In this document: in pieces, positions 52,234 through 63,989 of the stretch
Layout of the letters: each line of letters starts with the position of its first letter
How positions within the stretch are numbered: the first letter of the stretch is position 1
Assembly (NCBI RefSeq): GCF_000224145.3
Contig: NC_020175.2
Span: 3,672,360-3,736,359, forward strand
Length of the DNA: 64,000 nt
Source of the DNA: Ciona intestinalis
Lineage: Eukaryota; Chordata; Ascidiacea; Phlebobranchia; Cionidae
Reading direction: 5' to 3'
Program-made: the position numbers and the translations under genes
Notes under the pieces: generated by a model
The model's database searches: none
Told to the model about the DNA's origin: nothing
Seen by the model: only the letters and a program-made list of their open reading frames with translations

Positions 52234-55200
52234 TTATAGGCCCGTATTAAATATGTTTTTGATTTTCAGAGTTCGTTTTGTTTCTGATTGGAACATAACT
52301 GCTGCTGGATTTGTTTTGACCTGGTCAGCTGTTAACCCTACTAACATTGCTCCAACTTTTAACTGTAACTTTGATGGGCCCTGGCCACTGTGCCCAGGTA
52401 TGATGTACATACTGAACAAATTGTATGCTTTAAATGTGTTCATAATATGACATTTGTAACTTTTACAAACCCACTGGGTTAAGGTTGGAATTCCTATTAA
52501 TAAATCTTTACTTTTTAACCAGGTTGGACACAAAGCCAGGAAGATAGTTTTGATTGGACAATTATCAGAGGTTCCACTCCGACTCAAGGCACAGGGCCAT
52601 CATCAGACCATACTACTGGAGGTACAAGTGTTTTATATAATTATCATGAGTTAAAAAACTTACATAGAGGTAAAGCAATCTTCAGTTTTATTTTGAGCCA
52701 ACCAAATTTATTTTGCTCTTAATTATTTATCTTGTAATTCACACTTTAATGTTAAAGGTGAAGTGTTTAATATAATCATTACTTTTGTTTTAGAGGGAAG
52801 ATATGCATACATTGAAGCCACAAACATAACAAATGGAGCAACTGCACTGCTTTTAACACCAAGCCTGCCGTTAGATGGTAAGTTTTTGTGTTTGTTAATT
52901 ACCTACCTGCCGTAAGATGGTAAGTTTTTGTGTTTGTTAATTAATTAAGCTTTTAGGTAAACTAATTATGACATGATTCTATTCTTATAATGTAAGTTAT
53001 ACAGTTCAAAACTTAAATGGAATTTCTAACCTTTTATGCTTCAGAATCCCCAAACTATTGCCTGGACTTCTGGTACCACATTCAAGGAGATAAAGCTGGA
53101 AAGTTATCGGTAATACAGCAGAAAAACTTTGTTGGAGAAGTTCTCCGATCATTTGAACAAAGAAGTTCAGAGTGGCAGAATGCTAAACTTCCAGTGTTAC
53201 CTTCCAGCAATCCCGTACAGGTAATTGCTCCAGTCACTAATAGGTTGTCTAATTTACAAAGTTACATACATGGTAACTCGTAAGCTGGCACGAGGTATAT
53301 GAAACAGAACAACTGTGTTTAACGACTTTTGTCTTACTGCCATGCCAGGATAAACATGTTGAAAAAGTTACGAGGAAAAATGATTTTTATCTTAAATGAA
53401 TCTATGGTTAATTTCGTTTAGCTTTGTAGTGTAAAGTATATTGGTTTAAAGGTAAGGGCCAATTATTTTTACATTTGCTGTATTTTGCCCAAACCAGATC
53501 TTCAACAAAAAAATCCACTTTTTTAAGAAACACTGACATTTTTTTCAGTTTGTATTTGAAGCCATCAAAGGACAAGGCTTTAGGTCAGACATTGCAATCG
53601 ATGATATTCAAATGCTGACTGAGCCGTGCACACTTGATTTTGTTTTTGAAGATGTGGAGGCAGATACTGCGGCTCCTGAAGAAGATTCTTCACAAAACCG
53701 AAATAATTTGAAATTCCTTCCAAGAGGTGAGAAGTTATTTGTAAAATATGGTTATATAAAATAGTTTTGAAAGTAGTGTATAGAAAACTCCACATTTTTG
53801 TGATATTGTAATACTGTTAAAGACCTTTTGTTTTCAAACACTTTAATTTAAGCAACATAAGTTAGTTCTGTGTTTATGTGCTTTGAAATATTGTAAATAC
53901 TATCTCTTTATTCACTATAGTGACAGATGTAACTACACTATAAGTTATTGGTACACTATGTAGGCCACCCAAATATTAACAGTATCTATATTTAGGGAAC
54001 TGTGCAATTGGAGAAGTCCCTTGTCTGACCACAGGTTGCACTTCAGAACAAACTGTATGTGATGGTTTAAATGACTGTGATGATGGTTCTGATGAAGTCA
54101 ATTGCACCACTACACAAAGTAAGCGAACAGTTAGAGCAACTAATATTGGGCAAAGTTGAATCTGGATCCAAATATTTCGCATTGTTCGGTTCAAAATACT
54201 AGAATGAATAAATGTAACTTCCTTTGTCCCCTCCTAGCTGGGAAACAACAGTCGTTATAACCTTGGTGTTCTGTTTCATACACCTCATGCCAGCTTAAAT
54301 GTTTCATACACCTCATGCCATCTTAAATGTTATAAAATTTAGTTTTAGGCTTGTAAATGGGTATATTGTATGTTAAAAGCCCCTGATCCATTTACTGTTT
54401 TTTTACAGCTACTATTCCACCCACAACCTCCACTATTCCAGCAACAGATCCTCCCACCGAATTACCCACAACCACTCGTTGCCCTGAAAACTTGATCTAC
54501 CAATCATGTGCAAGCTCCTGTGACCATGCATGTTCTGATGGCGAACTCCCTCCCCCTTGCTCATTAGAATGCGCACAGAGATGTGCTTGCCCATTTCAGT
54601 TTCCAATCCTTCATAATGGAAGGTAAAGAATTTCATTAGCTTAAAAGGTTATTTTTTAAATTCATGTCTATTTGGAAAAATAAAACGTAAGTTCATGGTT
54701 TATTACTGTACTATGTGCAATTATAGTTGCAAAGTATACAGGTGCATAATTAAATGATTTTGTTTTCCTTTTTAGTAGTAAAAAAAGAACATTCAAAAAA
54801 TTATAATACTGTATCCTCATGACTCCCCTAGATTGTTTATTGTTTAAATCAGAATATTTGGATATTATGTGCTAAAGTCTTATTTACCTCACAGTAATGT
54901 GTGTTTTAAAATGGTGTTTCACGGGTTGGTTTTGTTATTTACCAGGTGCATAACATATGATGAATGCCCTTTTCTGGAGAGGCCACTTGCTGCCGTGAAA
55001 AACTTGAATGTCACAGTGGAAAACTATGAGAATATCACATGGAGCTTCGAAGGGGATAATACTGCAAGAACATACCGGATTTATATTGTAGAACTGGCCA
55101 GTCTTACTGTAATTGATCAAAACATAACTGCAACATTAGATCAAGTGTTGTATAGTGGAGGAATAAGTGGACTTTTCCCAGGTAAATAATCACAAGCATA

Positions 55201-56765
55201 ACTTGCTGTAGAGATGTTTTATCTTTAAAAGATCCGAAGTACATTACAATTTACTTTCAATACAGGAAGGGGTTATTCGTTACAAGTTATCAGTAGAAGA
55301 GATGCAGAATCCTCAACATCTCCCCTTAAACTTTTCTCCACACGTAAGTTAAATAAATAAATATCTGCAGCTTTTCATAACATGTTTACTGTTGTAACAT
55401 TCCACTGAGTGAGGGTTTAACCAAAAACACAAAATGCTGATTTCCGAATGTTATCCTTATTGTAATGATTATTACAAGTTTATTTTGATAATAATTAAAC
55501 ATAAATGGCTTGTTTTTCTGCTGGCTGTAGCGACCACGCCTATTTTCTTCTAATTTATTGTAAATAGGTTTTAATAACTGTGAGCAAGTTTTATCAACTG
55601 TTGTTTTGTTGCTATAACCTGTCTTTTTGTTTAAACTATTACTATAAATCTTTGCTACTGTAATAGAAGAGACAAATAAACTTATTATTATTGTTGTTGT
55701 TGTAGCTAACGTCCAGTGTAATCAAGTTATCACTGGTGAGTTACAAGGAACAGTTACAAGTCCTGGGTACCCGAATAATTATCCCAATAATGTGACCTGC
55801 TTCATTGAAATTAGAGCAGCAGCTCCAATTCAGGTTTGACTTTTCACACATATTTCCATGTTTAGAGAACAAGATTCAGTAAGCAAGTTATAAAAAGGAT
55901 TTTTATTTTAAGTTTGTTTGTTATGAAAAGTGATTGGTTCTTTAGGATCTTCTTTCTAAAGGCAAATAGACATTTTTCATTTTATTAAATATATTAATAT
56001 CAATTTCCAAAAAAATGTATATATAATATTAATTTCAATTTTTTTTCCTTTTATCTTTTTATATTTGTATTTAACATATTCTATGTTTAGTTTTATGGAA
56101 ACATGAACCTTGAGGCGCCAAGTGAAGGCAGCTGCTATGATTATGTTTGGATTCATAAAAGTGGCGTACCAAATAATGACACTGAATATTTCAACTGTGG
56201 TGACTCCGTCATAAATTTCGGAGTTAGCACTGGAAATAATCTTCTGTAAGTTGTTTTCTATTTTACAGCAGCTTGATTTTCATGCTTTTAATATGTTTTA
56301 AAACAAAACATTTTGGTATCAATTTCATTTAGCAATCCACAGCACTGTCTTTTTCTTTTCACCTTTATAGAGTTTAACGTGTATTTTTCTCATCATTAAT
56401 GTCTATCAAATCTGACTGTTTATGTTAACTTATAGGATTGAATTTCACTCTGACTTGAGCACATCTGCTCCTGGATTTGTTCTACATTGGGATGCCAGAA
56501 CAGAAGAGCAGTTGCCGGAAAGTTCCTTTAACTGCAGTTTTGACAGACAACCTCAACTTTGTCCTGGTAAGTACTCAGTTTTTTTGTGTTTTTTTCTTAA
56601 GCACATTTTAGGTAGAAATCACAAACATGAAAAAATCCTATGATAATCTGGTTGTCTGGAAAACATCTTTTGGCATCTTTGTTTGTTATTTTAAAAGACA
56701 CTAAACTGTTTGTAATCAGGGCCTTCAAGATCTAAACAAAAAAATTGCCTGATCTCGGCATACAC

Positions 56766-56796
<31 letters not shown>

Positions 56797-59700
56797 ACTA
56801 TATATGTATGATTGTCTATTTTCCAACAGCATGTGTATGATTCTTGTTTTATAGGTTGGACACAAGAACAGTTAGATGATAACCATGACTGGAGTTTTAC
56901 TAGAGGAGAAACTCCATCGTCTAGAACAGGTCCACCTCATGACCACACTCTAGGAAATTTAGGTATGTATAAATAAAGCATTTTATTGTTTTTCAATTAG
57001 TTCTTACTGACTCAGAGTCTTTGGAATGCATTCATTTTAATTGAAAGAGAACTGGTTTAAAAGTTTGTCAGTGTTTTTCGTTTTTATTGAGTGTCATGCC
57101 AGAATAACGTTTAAGACTGTTAAAATTATGTTGTTTTTTTGTTTTCTTCATCTCACCTGTTCAAAACATTGTTCAATATGTTATTTGTGCAGCTGGAGGT
57201 TATGCCTTTTTCGAAGCAAGTCCTGAAAATGGTGTTGTCAAACAAAATTTACATACTGCAATGTTACTAACTCCTTTTATGGACATTTCTGGTAAGCATA
57301 TTAGCATAAAGTTATTTTTTCATACATCAACAATTCAAGCAGTTCACTTTTAAAAATGTTTTTTTTTGTTTGTGTTTTGTAGATCTGTGTGTTCAAAAAC
57401 TAATAGATTAAATGCATAAGTGAATGCCAATATTTTTATTTCACACCAGGAGTTGAACACTGCTTTGAATTCTGGGTCCACAACAAAGGAAGGGCCACAC
57501 TTCAAGTGATATATGCATTAGAAAGATCAGAGAATAGCTCATTTGACAACCAAATAATCGGTGAAACAAATGATGAATGGAAGCGGTTTCGATTTAACAT
57601 AACGGAAGATTTTTTTCAGGTATATTTGAAAAACTGTACGTAGTATAGGCATTTTTTTGTTTGGGATTACCAAAACCTATGACATACCACCAAAAAATGT
57701 TTTAGAGGACATTTTTTTTACAGTTTATTTTATTATTGATATTCTTTACAACCTCATTTTGTTTTGCTGTTTGATTATAGGTTGCCTTCAGTGCAGTAAG
57801 AGGCCCTTCATTTAGAGGGGATGTTGCCATTGATGATGTCAAGTTGTATCCTGGCAATTGTGTCACCGGAGTTACGACTACCAGTAGTACAAGTCAGTTG
57901 CATAGTGATATTTTACTTTTAAGCGTTGGATGTAACTAACATTTAATTTTAGTACATAAATACCTGTAATGTACATCATAGTACACATTATATTAACTCT
58001 GAAATATAGTGTACCAAAACTGCATAAAAGTAAAAGTTTGATGCAACGCGCCTGTCTATANNNNNNNNNNNNNNNNNNNNNNNNNNNNNNNNNNNNNNNN
58101 NNNNNNNNNNNNNNNNNNNNNNNNNNNNNNNNNNNNNNNNNNNNNNNNNNNNNNNNNNNNNNNNNNNNNNNNNNNNNNNNNNNNNNNNNNNNNNNNNNNN
58201 NNNNNNNNNNNNNNNNNNNNNNNNNNNNNNNNNNNNNNNNNNNNNNNNNNNNNNNNNNNNNNNNNNNNNNNNNNNNNNNNNNNNNNNNNNNNNNNNNNNN
58301 NNNNNNNNNNNNNNNNNNNNNNNNNNNNNNNNNNNNNNNNNNNNNNNNNNNNNNNNNNNNNNNNNNNNNNNNNNNNNNNNNNNNNNNNNNNNNNNNNNNN
58401 NNNNNNNNNNNNNNNNNNNNNNNNNNNNNNNNNNNNNNNNNNNNNNNNNNNNNNNNNNNNNNNNNNNNNNNNNNNNNNNNNNNNNNNNNNNNNNNNNNNN
58501 NNNNNNNNNNNNNNNNNNNNNNNNNNNNNNNNNNNNNNNNNNNNNNNNNNNNNNNNNNNNCACGAAAATATATTATCTAACTGTTGCGACTTTTTATTTC
58601 AGAGTTAAGTCTTTGTCAAGAAAAAATTCGAAATGTGACTCAATTTTTTAAAGACAACCCTGATATACAAGATGGCCCAGAAGCCCCTTTTTGTAGGGAG
58701 GACGGCACATTTGAGCCAAGACAATGCTACAGCTTTGTTGGCAACTGTTGGTGTGTCACCGTTCATGCCGGCATTTATATTCCCGCCACAACACATAATG
58801 ACACGGATACCAACAGAGATTGCACCAGTAAGTTTACTTCTCTATTTAATTTACAGTACTGTGGGATAAGATAGAACATCTTTAGCACATAATATCCATC
58901 TTAATGGTGTTTCAAACAATTAACAACAGTCTATTGAAGTCGTGAGGATACGGTTTTATAATTCTTTAAATTTTCTTTGATTACTACCAAATGAGACGAG
59001 AAAATAAAATAAACAGATGTCCGATCTTTTGCTACTGGATAAAGATTTTAATACAAACTTGTGTTTCAGACCTTACCACTTGCCAGCACTTTTTCAAATT
59101 TCAAGCTGAAAGAATGAATGCTAATTCAAGCAAAATAGCAACCAGTGTTAGGTTGCCTGATATTAGATGCTCTGAAACAGATGGCTCTTACATGCCAAAG
59201 CAGTGCAATGAGTTGGGAAATGAATGCTGGTGTGTGGAACCTATTAGTGGATTACCATTAGGTACTAAAACTGCACCAAGCATTGAAGAATTAAACTGTG
59301 AAGGTAAGAATTATACATGTGTAAAAAAACAACTTTTACTTATAACTTTTTTTAATCAACTTTTTTTAATCATTACACAAAAAATGATTTTTTTTAAAGA
59401 GTAAAAATGTAATAATGTATCGAAATAAAGGACTTATTTTGTTTTATATGTGTAGTAAATTAATCATGTTTCGAAAAGAACTTATTCTACTTTATATGGG
59501 TGACCTAACAAAGGTTGTATAATATCTGAGCCTAATTTTTACATAACTTTTATGTAACTTAATTGAAAAATTGAAAGTAATTCTTAAGTGAAAACTTTAT
59601 TCCTACAAAAGTGTTATTTTACCCTAATGTGCTTGTTGTGATTTTAGAAACAACAACACAACAAACAACAACTGATCAAACAACAACAACAACAACAGAA

Positions 59701-62700
59701 GTGAGTTTAACAACAGCAGTTATAAAAGAAACTACAACAAGTTTTATTCAAAGTAAGTTCCTTTCGTTGAAAGTTGTTTTTACAAACTAAAAATGTTTAT
59801 TTTTAAATTACTTTTATTTTGGTCATAAAATGGGGCATTATCAATTGACCGAAATACAACAGTAGTGATATATTAAGTGTCCTATTGGTTGGCATGTAGT
59901 AACTGTATACATTTAATTTTTTGCCCAACAGTTGTTGTTATTCCTGGGCACGCAATGGCTAAATAAATTCATTTTTGCATATCAGTTAATTTTTCTATTA
60001 TTCTGTATATTGTTACTTTCCTAACGTCCTGATTTTTACACCCTATGTGTTTTACAATTCTGGATTTTAATAATAAAAACTCATGAACTTTAAAGTAATT
60101 TAAAACCCAATAATTGTACAGCAATTTACTTTGCGTCTTTCATCAAAGGTTATATGCCCAAAATGTATAAATACTAAACCATTGACCACAATCACTGTAA
60201 TGCTTGTTTTTTGTGCCCATTTATTACAGTGATGCTCTCTTGTAAAATATAAATTTTCCGATACTCATATGACAATAGCCACTGTTTTTACAGGAGTCAG
60301 CACATGTGAAGAAAAAGTTCAAAATATCACAAAATTTTTTGAGGAAAATCCTGATATTCAGGATGGCCCAGAACCACCATTCTGTCTTGAAGATGGCACA
60401 TATAGGCCTAAACAATGCTACAGCTTTGTTGGCAGCTGTTGGTGTGTCACAATGTATTCTGGCACACAAATTCCTGGCACATATGTAATAGACGGGAATG
60501 CTACTCTCATTAACTGCTCAGGTATATGTTAAACTAAAGTCGAGGTGTGCTACCTTTTATTACAGTACAGCCAGGTATAAATTACTGAGCGAACCACAGC
60601 CTGTACGTTTATTTAATATAGGCTTGCATGTACCAATAATACTTTCTTCTTGATTTTGATCTTATGATATTAAAAGGGTGTTATATCCTTAACAAAAATG
60701 TGAAGTTGGGGCCCGTATATATTTGAAGAAAACTGCTGTATAAATTTATTGTCGCATCAAACAAATTCAGGAAAAACTACAGTAAAAAAAAACTGTTTTA
60801 CTTTTATGATTTCACAGATGATGAACTTACAAAGTGTCAGCAAGACTTTAAACGACAAACCGAGCTTCGTACACTTGAAATAACACTTGAAGTGCCTGTC
60901 ACTAGAATAATACCTAAGTGCTCAGTCCTAGATGGATTGTATGAGCCTAAACAGTGTGGTATTGACTCTTGTTGGTGTGTTAATACACAGACAGGGGAAA
61001 GGAAAAATGATAATACATTTTCAATTACTGAAGAAGGCAACTGTACAGGTAAAAAAATTACTTCTCTTGTGAATAGTTACACTTTGAGCTATACTTTTAC
61101 GAATAAACCATTTTTATAATTTCTTTAAATGAAATAAATTTTATTATCCTTCCATATGAGGTAAAGTGGCAGCTATTATAACATGAGTGTTCTGTTTCAT
61201 ACATTAAAAGTTATCATATATGTAACTTTGCAAATATTTTTTTTGTTGGGAAACCCATTATTTACAAACGGGTTGTAGCTGTAACACATATACCCACAAC
61301 GGTAGCAGCATTGAGCATTGAACTCAGTATCTTTGGTAACATCGTATGCAAATTACTCAAGTTTTCTTTGTATTTGCAGAATCAGAAATCAAAATAGAGA
61401 CTACAGTAGAATCTTTAACAAGTAAGTTAAGTTGTAAGTTTGCCAGTACATCTATTTAATAGCTTAAAATAAAATTACTTAAAGTCGGAGTAACTGTCGG
61501 AGTAACGACATTAAAACAAGGTTGTTCTGCTTGATACCAGTTTCTGGTATGAAAAAATAGTTATTTCCTGAGACTCCATCATTCCCTGATAAAGTCTTGC
61601 CAGATGGCTGAATTGTTGGAAATATACCAAGTTTTTCATACCAGATGAGCCGTTGAAATATTATTCACATTATGCCAGGTAGCAGAAGTAACAGAGAGTT
61701 AAACTTTTTTTCCAGCCACACAAATTCCACCGACGCCCGAAACTCCATCTGTAGTACCACCAGTTGAATGTGGTGGACTTTACTTTGCACGAACTGGAAT
61801 CATTGAATCACCTGGTTACCCTATACCAACTGCAACATCCCGATGTGTGTATCATATTTTAAGAACCGATCCAAAGGAATACGTGACCGTTTCATTGGAC
61901 AGCATTGGGTATGTATGTAATATAACCTTGATGTCTTACAGTACATACTTTTTAATTAAAGCAGTATTTTTATACTGGTGCTATGTTACAATGGTATGCA
62001 TGCGGGACTCTAAAGGTTATAGGTTCAAAGCTTGACACTTGAGGCTTGATGCTGCATTGTTTGCGTGTGTGCCCTTGGCCAAGACACTTACTAGCAATTG
62101 CTTCAACCTAGTGGTTCTGAAAAGGTTGTTTAAATTGTCAGCCATACATAAAAAGAAAAGAAAATATTTAAAAGATATTTACTTACAAAATTATACATTT
62201 GGTAACTGGCATTATATAATAACTGCCGTTGCCCCGCCTTGCGACTATAATAAATTTTGTTTTAGTTTTTTATTCTAAGAATTTTCTTTTAAACAAAGAT
62301 AAAATTCTATAGGTTCCCACCAAGAGACACAAATGGTCGATGTCTTTCTGACCGCCTTGAGTTCACTAAAGAAGACAACGTAACAACAGATTTTTGTGGA
62401 ACTATCAGTGATCCAATCGTAATTGATTTTAACACTGATGTTAAGATCACCCTCGTTCCTGGGGACCCTCCTTCCATAACTAAAGGGTTTGCCCTGTCTT
62501 ATCAAATAAAAAGTAAGCTTTGTGTTTTTTATTTGCTTTTGTAGGAAAATTTTTATATGTATAAGACAAAAAAGACTTTTGCAATGCTTAAAATTAAAAA
62601 AACAAGATTTTGTCATAAGATTTTGTCAAATTCTAGCTTATATGTGTTTGACATTGTAAAACAGTTCTTAAAAAGAAGACTTTTAATTTTGGTGTGACGG

Positions 62701-63989
62701 TTTATCAGGGCACTGGAGATGAAATAGTGTTTTTTGAGCTGTAGCTTGTTTTTTTGTTGGGTGTGGTATGTGTTATTTAGGTGTGCCTTGAAAGATTTAA
62801 AGATGCAAATAATAGGACAAAGTAACTTGGTAAAAGTATGAATGAATGTAACTTACTTTATCCTTGCGTGACCAGAAAACGACATTCGTTATAACACAGT
62901 GTTCTGTTTCATACAACTCGTGCCAGCTTACGAGTTACCAAGTAACTTTTGTTTATTGTGTAAGATGTGTAACATTTTGCCATATAAAAACTATAAAGGG
63001 CTTTGCCAACAATACTTTCCCATTAATAACGAAAAACTTATGCAGCTTGTGAACATGAGGGCCAGCGATTCTTAAACTATGCCTCTGCATGCGACAAAAC
63101 TTGTGACGAGCCAAACCCTTCCTGTACCAGACAGTTTGAGCAGCGATGTGCCTGTCCAGTTTATAAACCTATTCTACACTCTGGGAGGTATGCACACAGG
63201 ACTAATTTTTCATGTTTTTAAGAATGTTTTAATGTTTTTTTTTTAACTTTTTAAAAGATTTTTATTTTTTTTCAAGCATTTTATTTAATATTTATTTTTT
63301 TTATAAATGTTTTAAGGCTACAAAACGATTGCTTGAAATTTTGTTGTTTAAATATTTCAGGTGTATTCGATTTGAAGAGTGTCCATTACGATTTAATGAA
63401 GGCTCTGGCAGTCTCCAAGTGAGTAAAAGTACTTTTACATTGCATACCCTATAGTATGATTGTAACCAGCAGCCTAAACCACATACTATTTGCATGCATT
63501 TTTAATGTGTTGGCAATAATTGCCTAAATATTCACTGATTCTTTTGTACTGTGTGTTCTCAAATACTTTTAGTACACTGTTTTTGTGTTTTAAATTTGTT
63601 GCTAAAGACTATTCTTGGTGCGTTATGTTGTTTTTCTTTGTTTTTTTTTTATTTTTTTTGCTAAATAACGAGCAATGTTCATAGTACAATGTGTTTCATT
63701 AAGTTTTAAATTGTTTAATTTTGTAAACAGCCACCCAGCACCACAGCAAGCTCTTCTACAACTGAAGAAGCTACAACAGTGACTACCATTTTTCCTGATG
63801 TGGTTTCATTTGACTTTATAAACACAACAAACACAAGAGCATGCATGCTCTTAGTAGGGCCTGCTACTAACCTAACTTATCAATTGAGTATTTATCCATC
63901 CGATCAGCCCGAAACTGCCCAAAGACTTCCCTTAAGAGGGTCAGTGTTTGGTGTGAGCCAAGTGGTCTGCATAAACAATCTTAAACCAG
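50563..63989 (+). CDS. Giant secreted mosaic protein CUB-MAM-LDLa-TIL-FN3-thyroglobulin-1, 5' part
   Basis: Thirty exons: 50563-50635, 51160-51299, 51655-51809, 52270-52397, 52523-52621, 52794-52877, 53045-53220, 53549-53726, 53996-54118, 54409-54622, 54946-55181, 55266-55343, 55706-55833, 56091-56245, 56436-56566, 56855-56962, 57193-57291, 57450-57619, 57781-57892, 58603-58827, 59070-59303, 59648-59752, 60294-60521, 60818-61048, 61380-61421, 61716-61908, 62313-62512, 63046-63187, 63361-63418, 63731-63989; at least 1501 aa, continuing beyond the window. Order: signal peptide, CUB1 (about 31-150), MAM1 (155-315), LDLa (346-383), TIL1 (410-475), FN3-like (480-560), CUB2 (565-690), MAM2 (692-855), thyroglobulin-1 repeats (863-937, 937-1014, 1050-1125, 1126-1202; QC and CWCV motifs) with a Thr/Gln-rich linker after the second, CUB3 (1235-1347), TIL2 (1348-1410), FN3-like. 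Thyroglobulin-1 and TIL modules often inhibit proteases. No catalytic domain and no named homologue recognised. Confidence 0.88.
51918..52194 (-). mobile_element. tRNA-derived SINE, nearly full length
   Basis: 'aatgaatgtaactcacttta' at the 3' end side, 'cctctaggttagaggcaggc' type B/A-box region at the right; (TA)n follows. Confidence 0.85.
52199..52230. repeat. (TA)n microsatellite
   Basis: About 16 uninterrupted TA units in intron 3. Confidence 0.98.
52861..52950 (+). repeat. Tandem duplication spanning an exon end and its donor
   Basis: 'ctgccgttagatggtaagtt' plus 'tttgtgtttgttaatta' (from 52866) is repeated as 'ctgccgtaagatggtaagtt' and the same tail from 52908. Confidence 0.95.
53228..53350 (+). 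mobile_element. SINE, 3' half only
   Basis: 'cactaataggttgtctaatt', 'acatggtaactcgtaagctg' and 'gaaacagaacaactgtg' match. Confidence 0.75.
54205..54345 (-). mobile_element. SINE, 3' part only
   Basis: 'aatgtaacttcctttgtccc', 'gttctgtttcatacacctca' and a repeated 'catacacctcatgcc' (54282 and 54305). Confidence 0.75.
54764..54900 (-). mobile_element. MITE, both ends truncated
   Basis: 'agtagtaaaaaaagaacatt', 'gtatcctcatgactccccta' and 'tttggatattatgtgctaaa' match the core in reverse. Confidence 0.8.
55540..55705 (+). repeat. Dispersed repeat whose tail forms a splice acceptor
   Basis: 'tgttgctataacctgtcttt', 'aaatctttgctactgtaata', 'gaagagacaaataaactt' and an ATT/TTG tail that ends in TTGTTGTTGTAG directly at exon 55706. 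Confidence 0.85.
56766..56789. repeat. (TA)n microsatellite
   Basis: About 12 TA units in intron 15. Confidence 0.95.
58061..58560. other. Assembly gap (500 N) in the CUB-MAM gene
   Basis: The left edge ends in 'gatgcaacgcgcctgtctat', which resembles the SINE head, so the gap probably covers a SINE. Exons 57892 and 58603 on either side are phase-compatible, so no exon need be missing, but one of suitable phase could be. Confidence 0.95.
58852..59030 (+). mobile_element. MITE, right end decayed
   Basis: 'cagtactgtgggataagata' at the left, core 'caacagtctattgaagtcgt', right end reduced to 'agatgtccgatctttt'. Confidence 0.8.
59404..59647. other. Intron sequence, nothing recognised
   Basis: AT-rich. 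The neighbouring introns at 59753-60293 and 60522-60817 likewise show no repeat I can name. Confidence 0.4.
61153..61360 (-). mobile_element. Degenerate SINE
   Basis: 'gtgttctgtttcatacatta', 'aaacccattatttacaaacg' and 'cagcattgagcattgaactc' match in reverse orientation. Confidence 0.65.
61990..62272 (+). mobile_element. tRNA-derived SINE, diverged
   Basis: 'tggtatgcatgcgggac', 'ataggttcaaagcttgacac', 'cttggccaagacacttacta' and 'ttgccccgccttgcgac' match. Confidence 0.75.
62838..62948 (-). mobile_element. SINE, 3' part only
   Basis: 'gaatgaatgtaacttacttt', 'ccttgcgtgaccagaaaacg' and 'gccagcttacgagttaccaa' match. Confidence 0.85.

Noticed and set aside
7375-59030. CRISPR-like regularly spaced repeats
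   Set aside because: The repeats are mobile elements with inverted ends at irregular spacing in introns of an animal genome.
12690-62948. tRNA genes at the A/B-box-like sequences
   Set aside because: The promoter boxes belong to a dispersed SINE; none folds into a complete tRNA with acceptor stem as far as I can read, and all continue into the same unrelated 3' part.
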